Part shown: positions 37,839 to 51,168 of the stretch, piece after piece | Layout of the letters: the number at the start of each line of letters is the position of its first letter | How positions within the stretch are numbered: the stretch's first letter is position 1 | Assembly: GCF_041734735.1 (NCBI RefSeq) | Contig: NC_134883.1 | Coordinates: 19,145,247 to 19,209,246, forward strand | Source: Babylonia areolata | Taxonomy: Eukaryota > Mollusca > Gastropoda > Neogastropoda > Buccinidae | Direction: 5' to 3' | DNA: 64,000 bases | The notes under the pieces: model-generated | The model's input: only the letters and a program-made list of their open reading frames with translations | What the model was told of the DNA's origin: nothing | The model's database searches: none | Program-made: the position numbers and the translations under genes

Positions 37839-40800
37839 GAGTGAAAAAATGAATATCATACATTCGAAAGAAAAATGAAGAAAAAAGTGGGGCGAAAGCC
37901 AGAAAAAAGACTGGTGTTTAGAAAACTTGACTGGTTGAAAGACTGGCAGCAGGAAAAGCATTCTGCAGACACTGGGGGCTTGGAAAACCCACTGGATCAA
38001 CCAGACATGACATTGTCAGAAAAACAGCTTCCCCAGTCAGTGAACTCACACCATTCTTTACATACTTTTACAACACTTTTTATTCTTAAAAAGCAAAATC
38101 ATTATTTCAAAAATCATTTAAAGTCTAGTAGTTTTCTTGATCTTTTTGTAAGCTTCTCTAAAATGTTGATGAAATAACTGATGATTTCAGCTGTGCTGTC
38201 TGGAAAAATTGATGTCTGTATTGGGCACAAATTTTAAACCACGTAAATCGATTCACTGCTGAGGTGTTTGTTTCTGGAGTTCAAATCTTGTTCTCAGCAT
38301 GGTCATGATAACATACTTATGTTCGTGATTTAGCCCCCTCAAGCATACACCAACCACTAGATGTCAATGGAGAGAAAAAATGCCAGTAGCTTTTTAAGTG
38401 TCAGTAGCTTTTACAAGCTTTGTGCCTTTCTACGGAGCTGTCCTCAGACATACTGCGTGAATCATTCAGTATACAGGTAAAGGCATCTACATCTACGTGA
38501 GGAAAGCGCATGAGAGAAGTAAGAGACTCTTTCAGCAGAGAAAGAAATGATTACATACACAATGCTGACTTTTTGGGGTATCTTCTCTTTGCCCAAGTGT
38601 CTGCTGTGATGAAAAGTATGAAAGGCAATGTGTGGAACTGGCTCTTCCTTACAGTACACATGTCAGCATGCCTTCTACAGTGCACAATAACAGACAGCAG
38701 CATGGCCTGTTTTCCTTGTTTGGATTGCCCAGTTTGATACAAGTCTCCACACAATAATTGTGTTTTTATACTTGCAATCAATCTTCTTACACCTGTTTGT
38801 GACTCAGTGTAAAACCTGTCGCCTGTTTCAAGTTCAGGTTCTAGTTTACCTCTGAGGTTGTTTTTTTTTGTTTGCGAATTGTTTTTGTTTGTTTGTCCCC
38901 ACCCACCCCCCTCTTTCTGGTGCTTTCTCTGTTCCCGTTTCGAGCTGTTTTGAAAACAAGTCCTCTGTGTGAATTCAGTGTCTGTGGGAGTGCTGTATTT
39001 ATCTCTGGATTTTCCCTGTCTGGGAAGCGGCCAGTGTCATGAAAGTCCCCAGCAGTTTGTCAGAGTGAGTACTGCTGTTCTACACTCTACCTCTGTCACT
39101 GAGAGATGAGGACCACCCATCTCCTAGTGGGAATGCAAGATGTCCAGAACCAAGTACATGTGGTGCAGGTGTGGAGATACAGCACAGGTAACTTCCCACA
39201 CATCACTGTGATGCAGCACAGCTGTGGAGATACAGCACAGGTAACTTCCCACACATCACTGTGATGCAGCACAGCTGTGGAGATACAGCACCAATAACTT
39301 GCACTTCCCACACATCACTGTGATGCAGCACAGCTGTGGAGATACAGCACAGGTAACTTCCTACACATCACTGTGATGCAGCACAGCTGTGGAGATACAG
39401 CACAGGTAACTTCCCACACATGTCCTATACATCCCATGTTCTATACATCCCATGGAATGTGGGTGCCTTTTCCATGTCCTATACATCCTATGGAATGTGG
39501 GTGGTGCTTTTTCCATGTCCTATACATTCTTTTTCTCAAGGCCTGACTAAGCGCGTTGGGTTACGCTGCTGGTCAGGCTTCTGCTTGGCAGATGTGGTGT
39601 AGCATAAATGGATTTGTCCGAATGCAGTGACACCTCCTTGAGCTACTGATACTGATACTCCCACACATCACTGTGATGCAGCAAAGGGAAAGTAAAATCC
39701 TCTTGATCTGGCTGAATTATTTCATCTTTTTCAATTTTTATAATTAAATTTTGGAACAGTTTGAATCAGCATTCCAGCCCAGCCGAGATAAATGCCAATG
39801 TGTAAGAACCACGTTGTGGGGAAGGTTCAGCAGGGGAAGGAGCAAGGCACCTTCCCAAAGGGTTGTGATTAAGGGAAGGGAAAGGAGGAGGGTGCAGCAA
39901 CCTGAGGCTCCCCCTACCCCCTTCCGCTGTACAAGTCTTATGAAAGACATTAACCTCATACACATCACACACACCACCACCATCACACAAAAGCAAACTG
40001 ATAAAAAGACAACATATACTGCAAACCTGTCCATGGAACAAAAACATGGGAAAGTTCTTTCTCCAATGACATGCTGATAGAAGAAAACTACTTTCACACT
40101 TGTGGCTGAAAATAAATGAAAAACTGGTGTTGGTGCTTTTACTACATTCCCTCTTAAAAGTGTGTGGATGTGGGTGGTGCTTTTTCCATGTCCTATACAT
40201 CCCATGAAATGAGGGTGCCTTTTGCATGTCCTATACCTCCCATGAAATGAGGGTGCCTTTTCCATGTCCTATACATCCCATGAAATGTGAGTGCTTTGTC
40301 CATGTCCTATACATCCCATGGAATGTGGGTGCTGTTTCCATGTCCTATACATCCCATGGAATGCGGGTGGTGCTTTTTCCATGTCCTACACATCCCATGG
40401 AATGTGGGTGGTGCTTTTTCCATGTCCTATACATCCCATGCTTTTTCTATGTCCTATACATCCCATGCTGTTTCCATGTCCTATACATCCCATGGAATGT
40501 GGGTGGTGCTTTTTTCCATGTCCTATACATCACATGGAATGTGGCTGGTGCTTTTTCCATGTCATATACATCCCATGGAATGTGGGTGGTGCTTTTTTCC
40601 ATGTCCTATACATCCCATGCTTTTTCCATGTCCTATACATCCCATGCTTTTTCCATGTCCTATACATCCCATGCTTTTTCTATGTCCTATACATCCCATG
40701 GAATGTGGGTGGTGCTTTTTCCATGTCCTATACATCCCATGGAATGTGGCTGGTGCTTTTTCCATGTCCTATACATCCCATGCTTTTTCTATGTCCTATA

Positions 40801-43800
40801 CATCCCATGCTGTTTCCATGTCCTATACATCCCATGGAATGTGGGTGGTGCTTTTTTCCATGTCCTATACATCACATGGAATGTGGCTGGTGCTTTTTCC
40901 ATGTCCTATACATCCCATGCTTTTTCCATGTCCTATACATCCCATGCTTTTTCTATGTCCTATACATCCCATGGAATGTGGGTGGTGCTTTTTCCATGTC
41001 CTTTACATCCCATGGAATGTGGGTGGTGCTTTTTCCATGTCCTATACATCTCATGGAATGTGGGTGCCTTTTCCATGTCCTGTACATGTCCCACTCACCA
41101 CAGAACATAATGGGAAACAAAACATTAACTATCTGATCACCAACCTGATCATTATGTAGACAGAACATAATGGGAAACAAAAACATTAACTGTCTGATCA
41201 CCAACCTGATCTTTAGGTAGACAGAACATAATCATGATAATTGGAAACAAAAACTTTAACTGTCTGATCACCAACCTGATCTTTAGGTAGACAGAACATA
41301 ATCATGATAATTGGAAACAAAAACTTAACTGTCTGATCACCAACCTGATCTTTAGGTAGACAGAACATAATCATGATAATTGGAAACAAAAACTTAACTG
41401 TCTGATCACCACCCTGATCTTTAAGACTTTATGTAGACAGAACATAATGGGAAACAAAAACATTAACTGTCTGATCACCAACCTGATCTTGAGGTAGACA
41501 CAACATAATCATGATAATGGGAAACAAAAACATTAACTGTCTGATCACCAACCTGATCTTTAGGTAGACAAAACGTAATGGGAAACAAAATATTGACTGA
41601 TCACCAAACTTATCTTTGAGCAGACAGTACATAATGGAAAATGAAACGTTAGCTGTCTGATCACCAACCTGATTTTTTGTAAACAGAACATTATGGGAAA
41701 CCAAATGATTAGTCTGATCACCAGCCTGATCTTATGTAGGCAGAACATAATGGAAAACCAAATGATTAGTCTGATCACCAACCTGATCTTTATGTGGACA
41801 GAACATAATGGGAAACCAAATGATTACTGTCCCATTGTCATGACACCCACCCATCCTTGTCAAAAAATAAAGAAAACACAAACTAATTATTCATTTCAAA
41901 AACAAAAAGGCCTAATCTCACTCTGCAAAATCACTGCGGTGGCCTGTTTCGAAGAACAGCTGTGTTCACACTGAGAGTTAAGTGCTCTGTGCTTTTACTT
42001 CATCTCATGTTGAAAGACTGGAAATGTCTTGGCAATTTTCCCCATTGTACACAGTATGTTATTAGTTTTCCAAGTCATTTGTAATTTGCATACGACCCAA
42101 AAAGACAACAAAAATAAATAAAATAAATAATAATAATAACTACAATGAATAAATTAAGTCCAAAAGTTCACAAAAATAATCAAAAGTCAAAGTAAGAGAA
42201 TTCAAATGTTTTGAAATGTCATACACAAAGAATTAAGTGTCAATGAAATCATGACATTTTTTAATTTTTCTGGTCAGAAAGACAAAAAAAGTCTTTCAAA
42301 CATTACTTAATTCAAACAAATCCCTTTTTCAAACTGAATCAAATATACCTTTTTTCTGTAAGAATAACATCAAAGTAAGGATAACAACTGATGATGAAAA
42401 ACTTAAAAGGAAATGGTTCCTTGCCCTCCCACCAAGCTGAACACAGAGGGGGTAGGTAAAAAGGACCAAGACAACTAGCATACAGACAACAGATGAGGGA
42501 AAACAAAGGCTAACTACTCCTCTACAGGGCATCAGTCCATCCGTTACGTGGTCAGGACCACTTTCTGACTGAACCTTGTGTAAGCCGAAGTTGAGCTGTG
42601 ATGCTACACTGTGTGTGTACACACGGTCTCTAGCTCCGTCCCCACTCAGGAAGCAGGGCAGAGAGAAAGGACGCCAGGTTACACAGTACTGGTGCAGGGG
42701 CACAGAACCATCAGGTCCAGGTGGACAGAGGGGGGTGGACAGAGGGGGAGGGGGGAGAAGACAAGTGTGTGTGGGGGGTGGGGGGCGAGGGAGGGAGTCA
42801 GCCATGGGGGGTACTTACCAAGGCAGGGTACCAGGGGTATCCCCGGCACTTGGCCCACACAAGATCCAAAGGCTCCAAAGAGATGAGATCCTCATAGTCC
42901 ACGCTAGGGCTACGCCTTGTACGACCTAGAAGGCAACACACTGGATCATCACAGCTCAGTCAACAGCCAGCAGCCTCCTCACCTCCATCCACCACAACCT
43001 GTGTGCTGGCCTGGCTGGCCCACTGTGTCAAGGCAGCACAACACCTGCCTGACTCTAACCTGTCTCCACTCAGCACGCCCTCTCACAGCAACACAGGCTG
43101 ACTGATACACTGATCTCACATGGTGTGCAGTCAACACTTGTCTTGCGGGCTCACAACATCTAAACTTCACTATTAGCCTTTCAAAAAATGAAAATGTCAC
43201 CTGTCCTTATTTTGAAACGACTTACAAAGCCAGTATCAGACATTATTTATTAGGGATGTGGGTTGTGGGGGATAGGGAGAAAGCAGAAAGTTGAAGTGTT
43301 AGTTACTTTTTGTGCTGAAGCTTACACAAGAGTTAGCTGCATTGATCAACACTTTTCAAAAACATACACTTCAATATCAAGTGGGACCTAGCAAAAAACA
43401 AACACTTTGGTTGCTAGTCATTCAGCCAGTATCACCATCTTATCCACAGTTACTCTGTGCCTGTCACACTTGACAAAATACTGCCTGGCAGTTTAAGGTA
43501 AGAGGCAAATAACATAGGTATCTAATAATCTATGTAAACAGTGCAGATACAATGTTTTGACCAGACACAGAAAGCCATGCTCAGAGTGCATCAGGCTGAA
43601 GAAGGAAGACACATTGGACAACAGTGCAGTGTATGGATCATTAGACTCATTGCAGCTTCACCAGGATCCACTTCAAACCTACAAGCCAGAATATCACAGC
43701 CTCTGTCAAATACACACTTCTATCAGGCGGTTATCCAACAAAGAAAAGTCAACAGAAGAGAAAAAAATAATAAAAAAGTGCAAAGGCTGGAAAAAAACAG

Positions 43801-46800
43801 AACAGGAAGATGACTGCAAAAAAAAGAAAGCTGCCATGGTACAGGCGATGATGGGTACAGATGGATTAGGAAGCAACTGATTCCACACAGTGCACAAAGC
43901 CAACCAAGCGGCTACACACCAGAACACACAAAGCAAAGACAGCCAACATCAGATGACTCCACGTCTGAGGAGGGTCTGTGTGATCCAGGCAGCTCGACAC
44001 CATCATGACTTCCAGACCCCCTGCCTCGGACCCCTGGGTCAGGGCCACTAAGGTCAGGGACAGGACCGACCGTCAACATAAACCAAGGACTGGGGAAAGA
44101 GTTGGGCTCAACAGTGGACACAACATGGGACTACAAGCACACACTGTCACACACCATGTCCCCAGCACACAACAAAATGTCGGACATCACCAGGGAGAAC
44201 TGAGGACTGTGTGGACAAGGGGACACAGAAATCCTAGCATTCACAGTACTGGGAGGGGCAAGGAAGAAATGGAGAGGACAGAAACATCTAAATAGTAATG
44301 TTTCACTTTAATCACTACATGTAACGCTTGTTTCTACCACTTCATCCCTCACAACTGCTATATTTATGTTAAATGACCCACAATGATGTCATTAGTAACA
44401 ACCGGAAAAACAACAAAAAACAACACTATCAATAAACTAAATTAGGGAATGTTAGTGGCGGGGAAAAAACCTCTAACTGTACAAGTGTGAAATGAAAGGA
44501 CTGTAGTGAAGCAGCAGAGAAAGGCACATGTCACTCTGGCAAACAACAGGTATCCTTACTGTGTCAGAGTGATGGAGGGTGAGACATGGAAATGATGTGA
44601 TGTTTACTTCTCTTTCTCTTCTTCCATTCTAGCATTGCACTGCTTCAACCAGCACTGCCACAACCAGACCTCCTCCACCAAAATGACATTTAAAACAACA
44701 AAAGCTGTCTCCTGTTGTGAAGTAAACTTGCTTAACCTGCCACCTTTCTTCAGCAAATTGTAATTCTTGCCAACAATCAAAATTCAAATGTTATGAGCTA
44801 CATTTCAAGCATCAAGGTTTCATTATCAAAAATGACAAAAAATAATATAACAATAACAGGCAAGTGCTGTAGAGTGTTATAACCAATCCGAAGCATCCAT
44901 AATTCCCCATTTGTCCAAAACAACTTATATGAACTGTTTATCTTGCTACTTGTGCTCCATCATTTCATGACACAGTCTGGGTGTACTAGAGCCCACACAG
45001 AGAAAGGATTCTCTTTTTCAATCTTGCACTGTGGCATGGACATTTTTTCACATCACTGCATCAATATATAACAATAATTTCTGTCTTGAGATTTAAGAGG
45101 GTTTACAAAAAATGTATATAACACTGTAAACATGTCCCAATGTCAGTCTGTATGGGTTTACAAAAAATATGATGTCAGTAGGTGTGCTTCAATGCTGTTT
45201 ATTTAAATACTGTAACAATGTGTGCCTCAAACGTTTGTACATTTACAGAGTCTGATGCATTCAATCTGGACTTTGATTAAAAAAAAAAAAATTTTTTTTA
45301 CAAAAACTGCATGACAGCTGTTTACCATGCATGACTGCATCTTATCATGATCAATTTTTGTGTTAATTTGACAAACTTTTATAACTTTCTCTTGTTCTGC
45401 TTTTAGTTTTACTGGGTAAGAGATGTCAGGATCAACTGCCATAAGAACTGGAGTTCCATCACATTGGTCTGCTCAGTGAGAGGCACACACAAACACATAT
45501 GTGAAGAAAGTGTTCATAATACATAACGTACACTTGAATGTAAACAGCAACACATTCACTGCGCTCAAGTTTGGTCAAAATCCATTTGAACTGACTCCTA
45601 CATGTTCAAAAGTCAACAAACTCTCACAACCACACCACCCAAAATACCATAAATAAACATAAGAAAAGAAAAAAAAAAGTTTAAAACCACAGCAAACATG
45701 CGACACAATACTGACAATCAAGTGCATGCATTGACATACCCATCCACACATCTTTGACACAAAGCAGATTTACTCAGTAGCATGCACAAGGGGGAGAGAA
45801 AAAACAACAAAACACACACATACACACACTCCAAAATCCAAAGAAAAGATCACAGGGTTAGGAAAATAATATGACAGGAAAGGAACCACAAATCTACCAA
45901 GAGAAAAATAAAAACAAAACAATCCAAATACACACATGCAAAAACAATAGCGAAATATAACAACAAAAACCAACCAAACCCAAACAAATGTATGTCCTTA
46001 AACCTAAGAAAGAACCAAGACAGAATATCCCATCGTAGCAGGCAGGACAGGGCCATAAGACACAGACAGACACCACAGACAGCCCCACAGACAGCACTCC
46101 CATGGCACCACACAGACAGCCCCAGTTAGACAGCACTCCCATGACACCAGACATCCCCACAGTAAGACAGCACTCCCATGACACCACACAGCACCATAGT
46201 TAGACAGCACTCCCATGACACCACACAGACATCCCCACAGTAAGACAGCACTCCCATGACACCACACAGCACCATAGTTAGACAGCACTCCCATGACACC
46301 ACACAGACATCCCCACAGTAAGACAGCACTCCCATGACACCACAGTTAGACAGCACTCCCATGACACCACACAGACAGCACCATAGTTAGCACTCCCATG
46401 ACACCACACGGATAGCCACACAGTAAGACAGCACTCCCATGACACCACACAGACAGCCCCACAGTAAGACGGCACTCCCATGGCAGCACACAGACAGCAC
46501 CACAGTTAGACAACACTCCCATGACACCACACAGACAGCCCCACAGTTAGCACTCCCATGGCACCACACAGACAGCCCCACAGTTAGTACTCCCATGACA
46601 CCAGACAGCCCCACAGTTAGCACTCCCATGACAGCACACAGACAGACCCACAGTTGAGTTAGACAGCACTCCCATGACAGCACACAGACAGCCCCACAGT
46701 TAGCACTCCCACGACAGCACACAGACAGCCCCACAGTTAGAAAACTCTCCCAGGGCAGCAGCCCCACAGACAGCACTCCTATGACAGCACACAGACAGCC

Positions 46801-49800
46801 CCACAGTTAGACAGCACTTCCAGGGCAGCACAGACAGCCCTACAGTTAGACAGCACTCCCATGACAGCACACAGATAGTCCCACAGTTAGACATCACACG
46901 GTCAGTCCCACAGTTAGACAGCACTCCCACGACACCAAAGACAGATAGCACTCCCATGGAAGCACACACACAGACAGCCCCACAGTTAGACAGCCCTCCC
47001 ACAGACAGCCCTCCGCTGACAGCACACAGCCCCACAGACAGACAGCACTCCCATGGCAGCACAAAGACAGCCCCACAGCACTCCCATGACAGCACACAGA
47101 CAGCCCCACAGTTAGACAGCACTCCCAGGGCAGCACACAGATAGGGGTTAGGGACAGGGGGTGGAGGCTCACCTGGTGATTTGTTAGGTGAGAGAGTCGA
47201 AGCTGAAGCAGGGGAGCTGACAGGTGGGGAGGAGCCAGGAGGGGCCAGCTCTAACATGTCCCCGCTCATTTCTTTAGGGCCGAAAAGCCACATGGTCTCG
47301 GGCTCTGAGTCTGAGCAAGCTACACGTAGCCAGGGCAGGGTGCACAGACGTGGGTACAGCGGGCGGGCGGGGGCGGGCGGCAAGCCGAGCAACGACACAG
47401 TCACATCAGCACAACCACAAGGGTGGGGTACACACACACACACACACACACTCAAATACACACAGTCAAATAAATCCCTACAGCCAAACAAGTCGGGATT
47501 CCAAAACATACATGTCCCAATACAGTTGCATCAGCAATGGACCAGACACAAGGTATGTAACTCAAACTGTCTGCAGCAAGACTACTACGATACATGAGGT
47601 GTACACAAACAAATCTAGTACCACAGCAATTTCAACTGAAAGAAACTGGAATGACACATACAACAAAACAATACATCAATAATGCTAATCACAAATTGTA
47701 TAATTACAGTAACATAAGATAACTCAGGTAAATTCAAACAGGAATAGCAAAAAATATAGTTTACACATTGCAATTTATGAGTGCAAATAAGCATAGCACT
47801 GAAACACAAGCGCACACACTCTCCTGCACACACAGAGATGTGGTAAGAAATGTGAGACTGCAAAAGCTGATCTGCAAAAAGGGAGAGATTTCCAGACTTT
47901 GCAAATGATGCAAGTAGAAGAAGGCAAGTCCTAACACTAAGTTATCAGTATGACAAGTATCAATTTTGGAGTACCATAAGACTGAGAGCAAACATTTCTC
48001 TTCAGTTTGGAACTAAAGCACATCAGGGGAAGGAAGCAAAAAGATGGCGAGACCATGTGGTGATGACCGTGTACAGGTGTGTATCAAAGTCTGAATAAAC
48101 ATGTGCAAAGTAAGCATGTCCCCCATCAGTCTTGTTAACAAAGACTAGCAATGCCAGCAAACACCCACCCACTCCCATGTCCATGTGTGCGTGTGTGCGC
48201 GCATGTGTGTGTCATAACTGGACACAACTATAATGGCAATCAGCAGGTCTGTGTGGGTGTAGGACGACAGCAGCAGTAAGCGTGTCCATGTGTGCATGCT
48301 GAACCCTGAACCCTGGCAGTCCATGTGTGCATGCTGAACCCTGAACCTTGGCAGTCCATGTGTACATGCTGAACCCTGGCAATCCATGTGTACATGCTGA
48401 ACCCTGGCAGTCCAAGTGTATATGCTGAACCCTGAACCTTGGCAGTCCATGTGTATATGCTGAACACTGAACCTTGGCACTCCATGAGTACATGCTGAAC
48501 CTTGGCAGTCCATGTGTATATGCTGAACCCTGAACCTTGGCAGTCCATGTGTGCATGCTGAACACTGAACCTTGGCAGTCCATGTGTACATGCTGAACCT
48601 TGGCAGTCCATGTGTATATGCTGAACCCTGAACCTTGGCAGTCCATGTGTGCATGCTGAACCCTGAACCTTGGCAGTCCATGTGTATATGCTGAACCTTG
48701 GCAGTCCATGTGTATATGCTGAACCCTGAACCTTGGCAGTCCATGTATATATATGCTGAACCCTGAACCTTGGCAGTCCATGTGTACAGGCTGAACCCTA
48801 AACCCTGTCAGTCCATGTGTACATGCTGAACCCTGGCAGAAGAGACCGTTGCAGCTGGGAAAAACCCAGACAACTGAACCAACATTCAATGATACCACAC
48901 AATGCATTCACTTCACGCTGACACCACACAATGCATTCACTTCACGCTGACACCACACAATGCATTCACGCTGACACAACACAATGCATTCACACTGACA
49001 CCACACAATACATTCACTTCACACTGGCACCACACAATGCATTCACACTGACACCACACAATTCATTCACACTGTCACCACACAATGCATTTACATTGGC
49101 ACCACACAATACATTCACTTCACACTGGCACCACACAATGCATTCACACTGACACCACACAATGCATTCACTTCACACTGACACCACACAATGCATTCAC
49201 TTCACACTGTCACCACACAATGCATTCACACCGACACCACAAATTGCATTCACTTCATACTGACACCACACAATGCATTTACACTTGCACCACACAATAC
49301 ATTCACTTCACACTAACACCACACAATACATTCACTTCACACCGACACCACACAATGCATTCATTTCACACCGACAACACACAATGCAATCACACTGCCA
49401 CCAAACAATACATTCACTTCACACTGACACCACACAATGCATTCACACTGACAACACACAATACATTCACTTCACATTGACACCACACAATGCATTCACA
49501 ATGACACCAAACAATACATTAACTTCACACTGACACCACATAATACATTCACTTCACACTGACACCACAAAATACTTCCACACTGATACCACACAATGCA
49601 TTCCCACTGACAACACACAATACATTCCCTTCACACTAACACCACACAATACATTCCCTTCACACTGACAACACACAATACATTCACTTCAATTCACACC
49701 GACACCACAAATTGCATTCACTTCATACTGACACCACACAATGCATTTACACTAGCACCACACAATACATTCACTTCACACTAACACCACACAATACATT

Positions 49801-51127
49801 CACTTCACACCGACACCACACAATGCATTCACTTCACACCGACAACACACAATGCAATCACACTGACACCAAACAATACATTCACTTCACACTGACACCA
49901 CACAATGCATTCACACTGACAACACACAATACATTCACTTCACATTGACACCACACAATGCATTCACAATGACACCAAACAATACATTAACTTCACACTG
50001 ACACCACATAATACATTCACTTCACACTGACACCACAAAATACTTCCACACTGATACCACACAATGCATTCCCACTGACAACACACAATACATTCCCTTC
50101 ACACTGACACCACACAATACATTCCCTTCACACTGTTAACACACAATACATTCACTTCAATTCACACTGACACCACATAATACATTCACACTGACATCGC
50201 ACAGTGCATTCACACTGACACCACATAATGCATTCACTTGAATTCACACTGACACCACACAATTCATTCACACTGACAACACACAATACATTAACTTTAA
50301 TTCACACTGACACCACACAATGCATTCACTTCACACTGACACCACACAATGCATTCACACTGACACCACACAATGCACTCACACTGACACCACACAATGC
50401 ACTCACACTGACACCACACAATGCATTCACTTCACACTGACACCACACAATGCATTCACACTGACACCACACAATGCACTCACACTGACACCACACAATA
50501 CATTCACTTCACACTGACACTACACAATACATTCACTTCACACTGACATCACACAATGCATTCACACTGACAACACATAATACATACACTTCACACTGAC
50601 ACCACAATGCATTTACTTCACAATGACACTAAACAACACACTCACACTGACACCACAAAATAGTCACTTCACACTGATACCGCACAACATATGACCATAG
50701 GGAAACACAAGCCACACCATTACATGCCCTCAACAACCAGTTAATCATACAGTAGTAACAACACACTCACTTTACAAGTTTACACAATGACACACACACA
50801 CACGTAGAATCTAATGTCTTCCACTCCAGCAAAGAGCAATGTAAGTAGAGTAGCAAGACAACAAACTGATTAAGAAAAGTATGTATGCCAACCTACAAAT
50901 CTAAGCATAATGCGCATAGCCCTTTGCATCCTGATTATAAGGTGTGCATAGCCCTTTGCATCCTGATTATAAGGTGTGCACAGCCTTTTGCACCCTGATT
51001 ATACGTTGTGCACAGCATGGCAGCTTGTTACACGCTTTGAATACAATCATGGTTAGCATGATACATGTTGACAACATGTGATGCTGCATGCCAAAATGAA
51101 GCCTTCACTTAAAATGAAATTTGTATG

Positions 51128-51168
<41 letters not shown>

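Larger units (their letters stand above)
33571..42818 (-). other. BRPF intron 10 (9.2 kb)
   Basis: Phase 0 intron inside the PWWP domain. Unique AT-rich stretches: 33571-34250 (with (TG)n at 34160-34190), 34390-35840, 36990-39150 (with (GA)n at 37806-37830), 39684-40165 and 41835-42818. No further exon recognised. 42720-42800 is G-rich on the plus strand. It also holds a LINE tail, a SINE and four minisatellites listed separately. Confidence 0.8.

Noticed and set aside
43541-43880. Lys-rich frames in intron 9
   Set aside because: A-rich sequence; two overlapping frames, neither with family similarity.
46700-47509. 269-codon minus-strand frame
   Set aside because: Only 47173-47319 is the BRPF exon; the rest is intron and 41-bp array read through. 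GT/AG borders and phase favour the exon alone.
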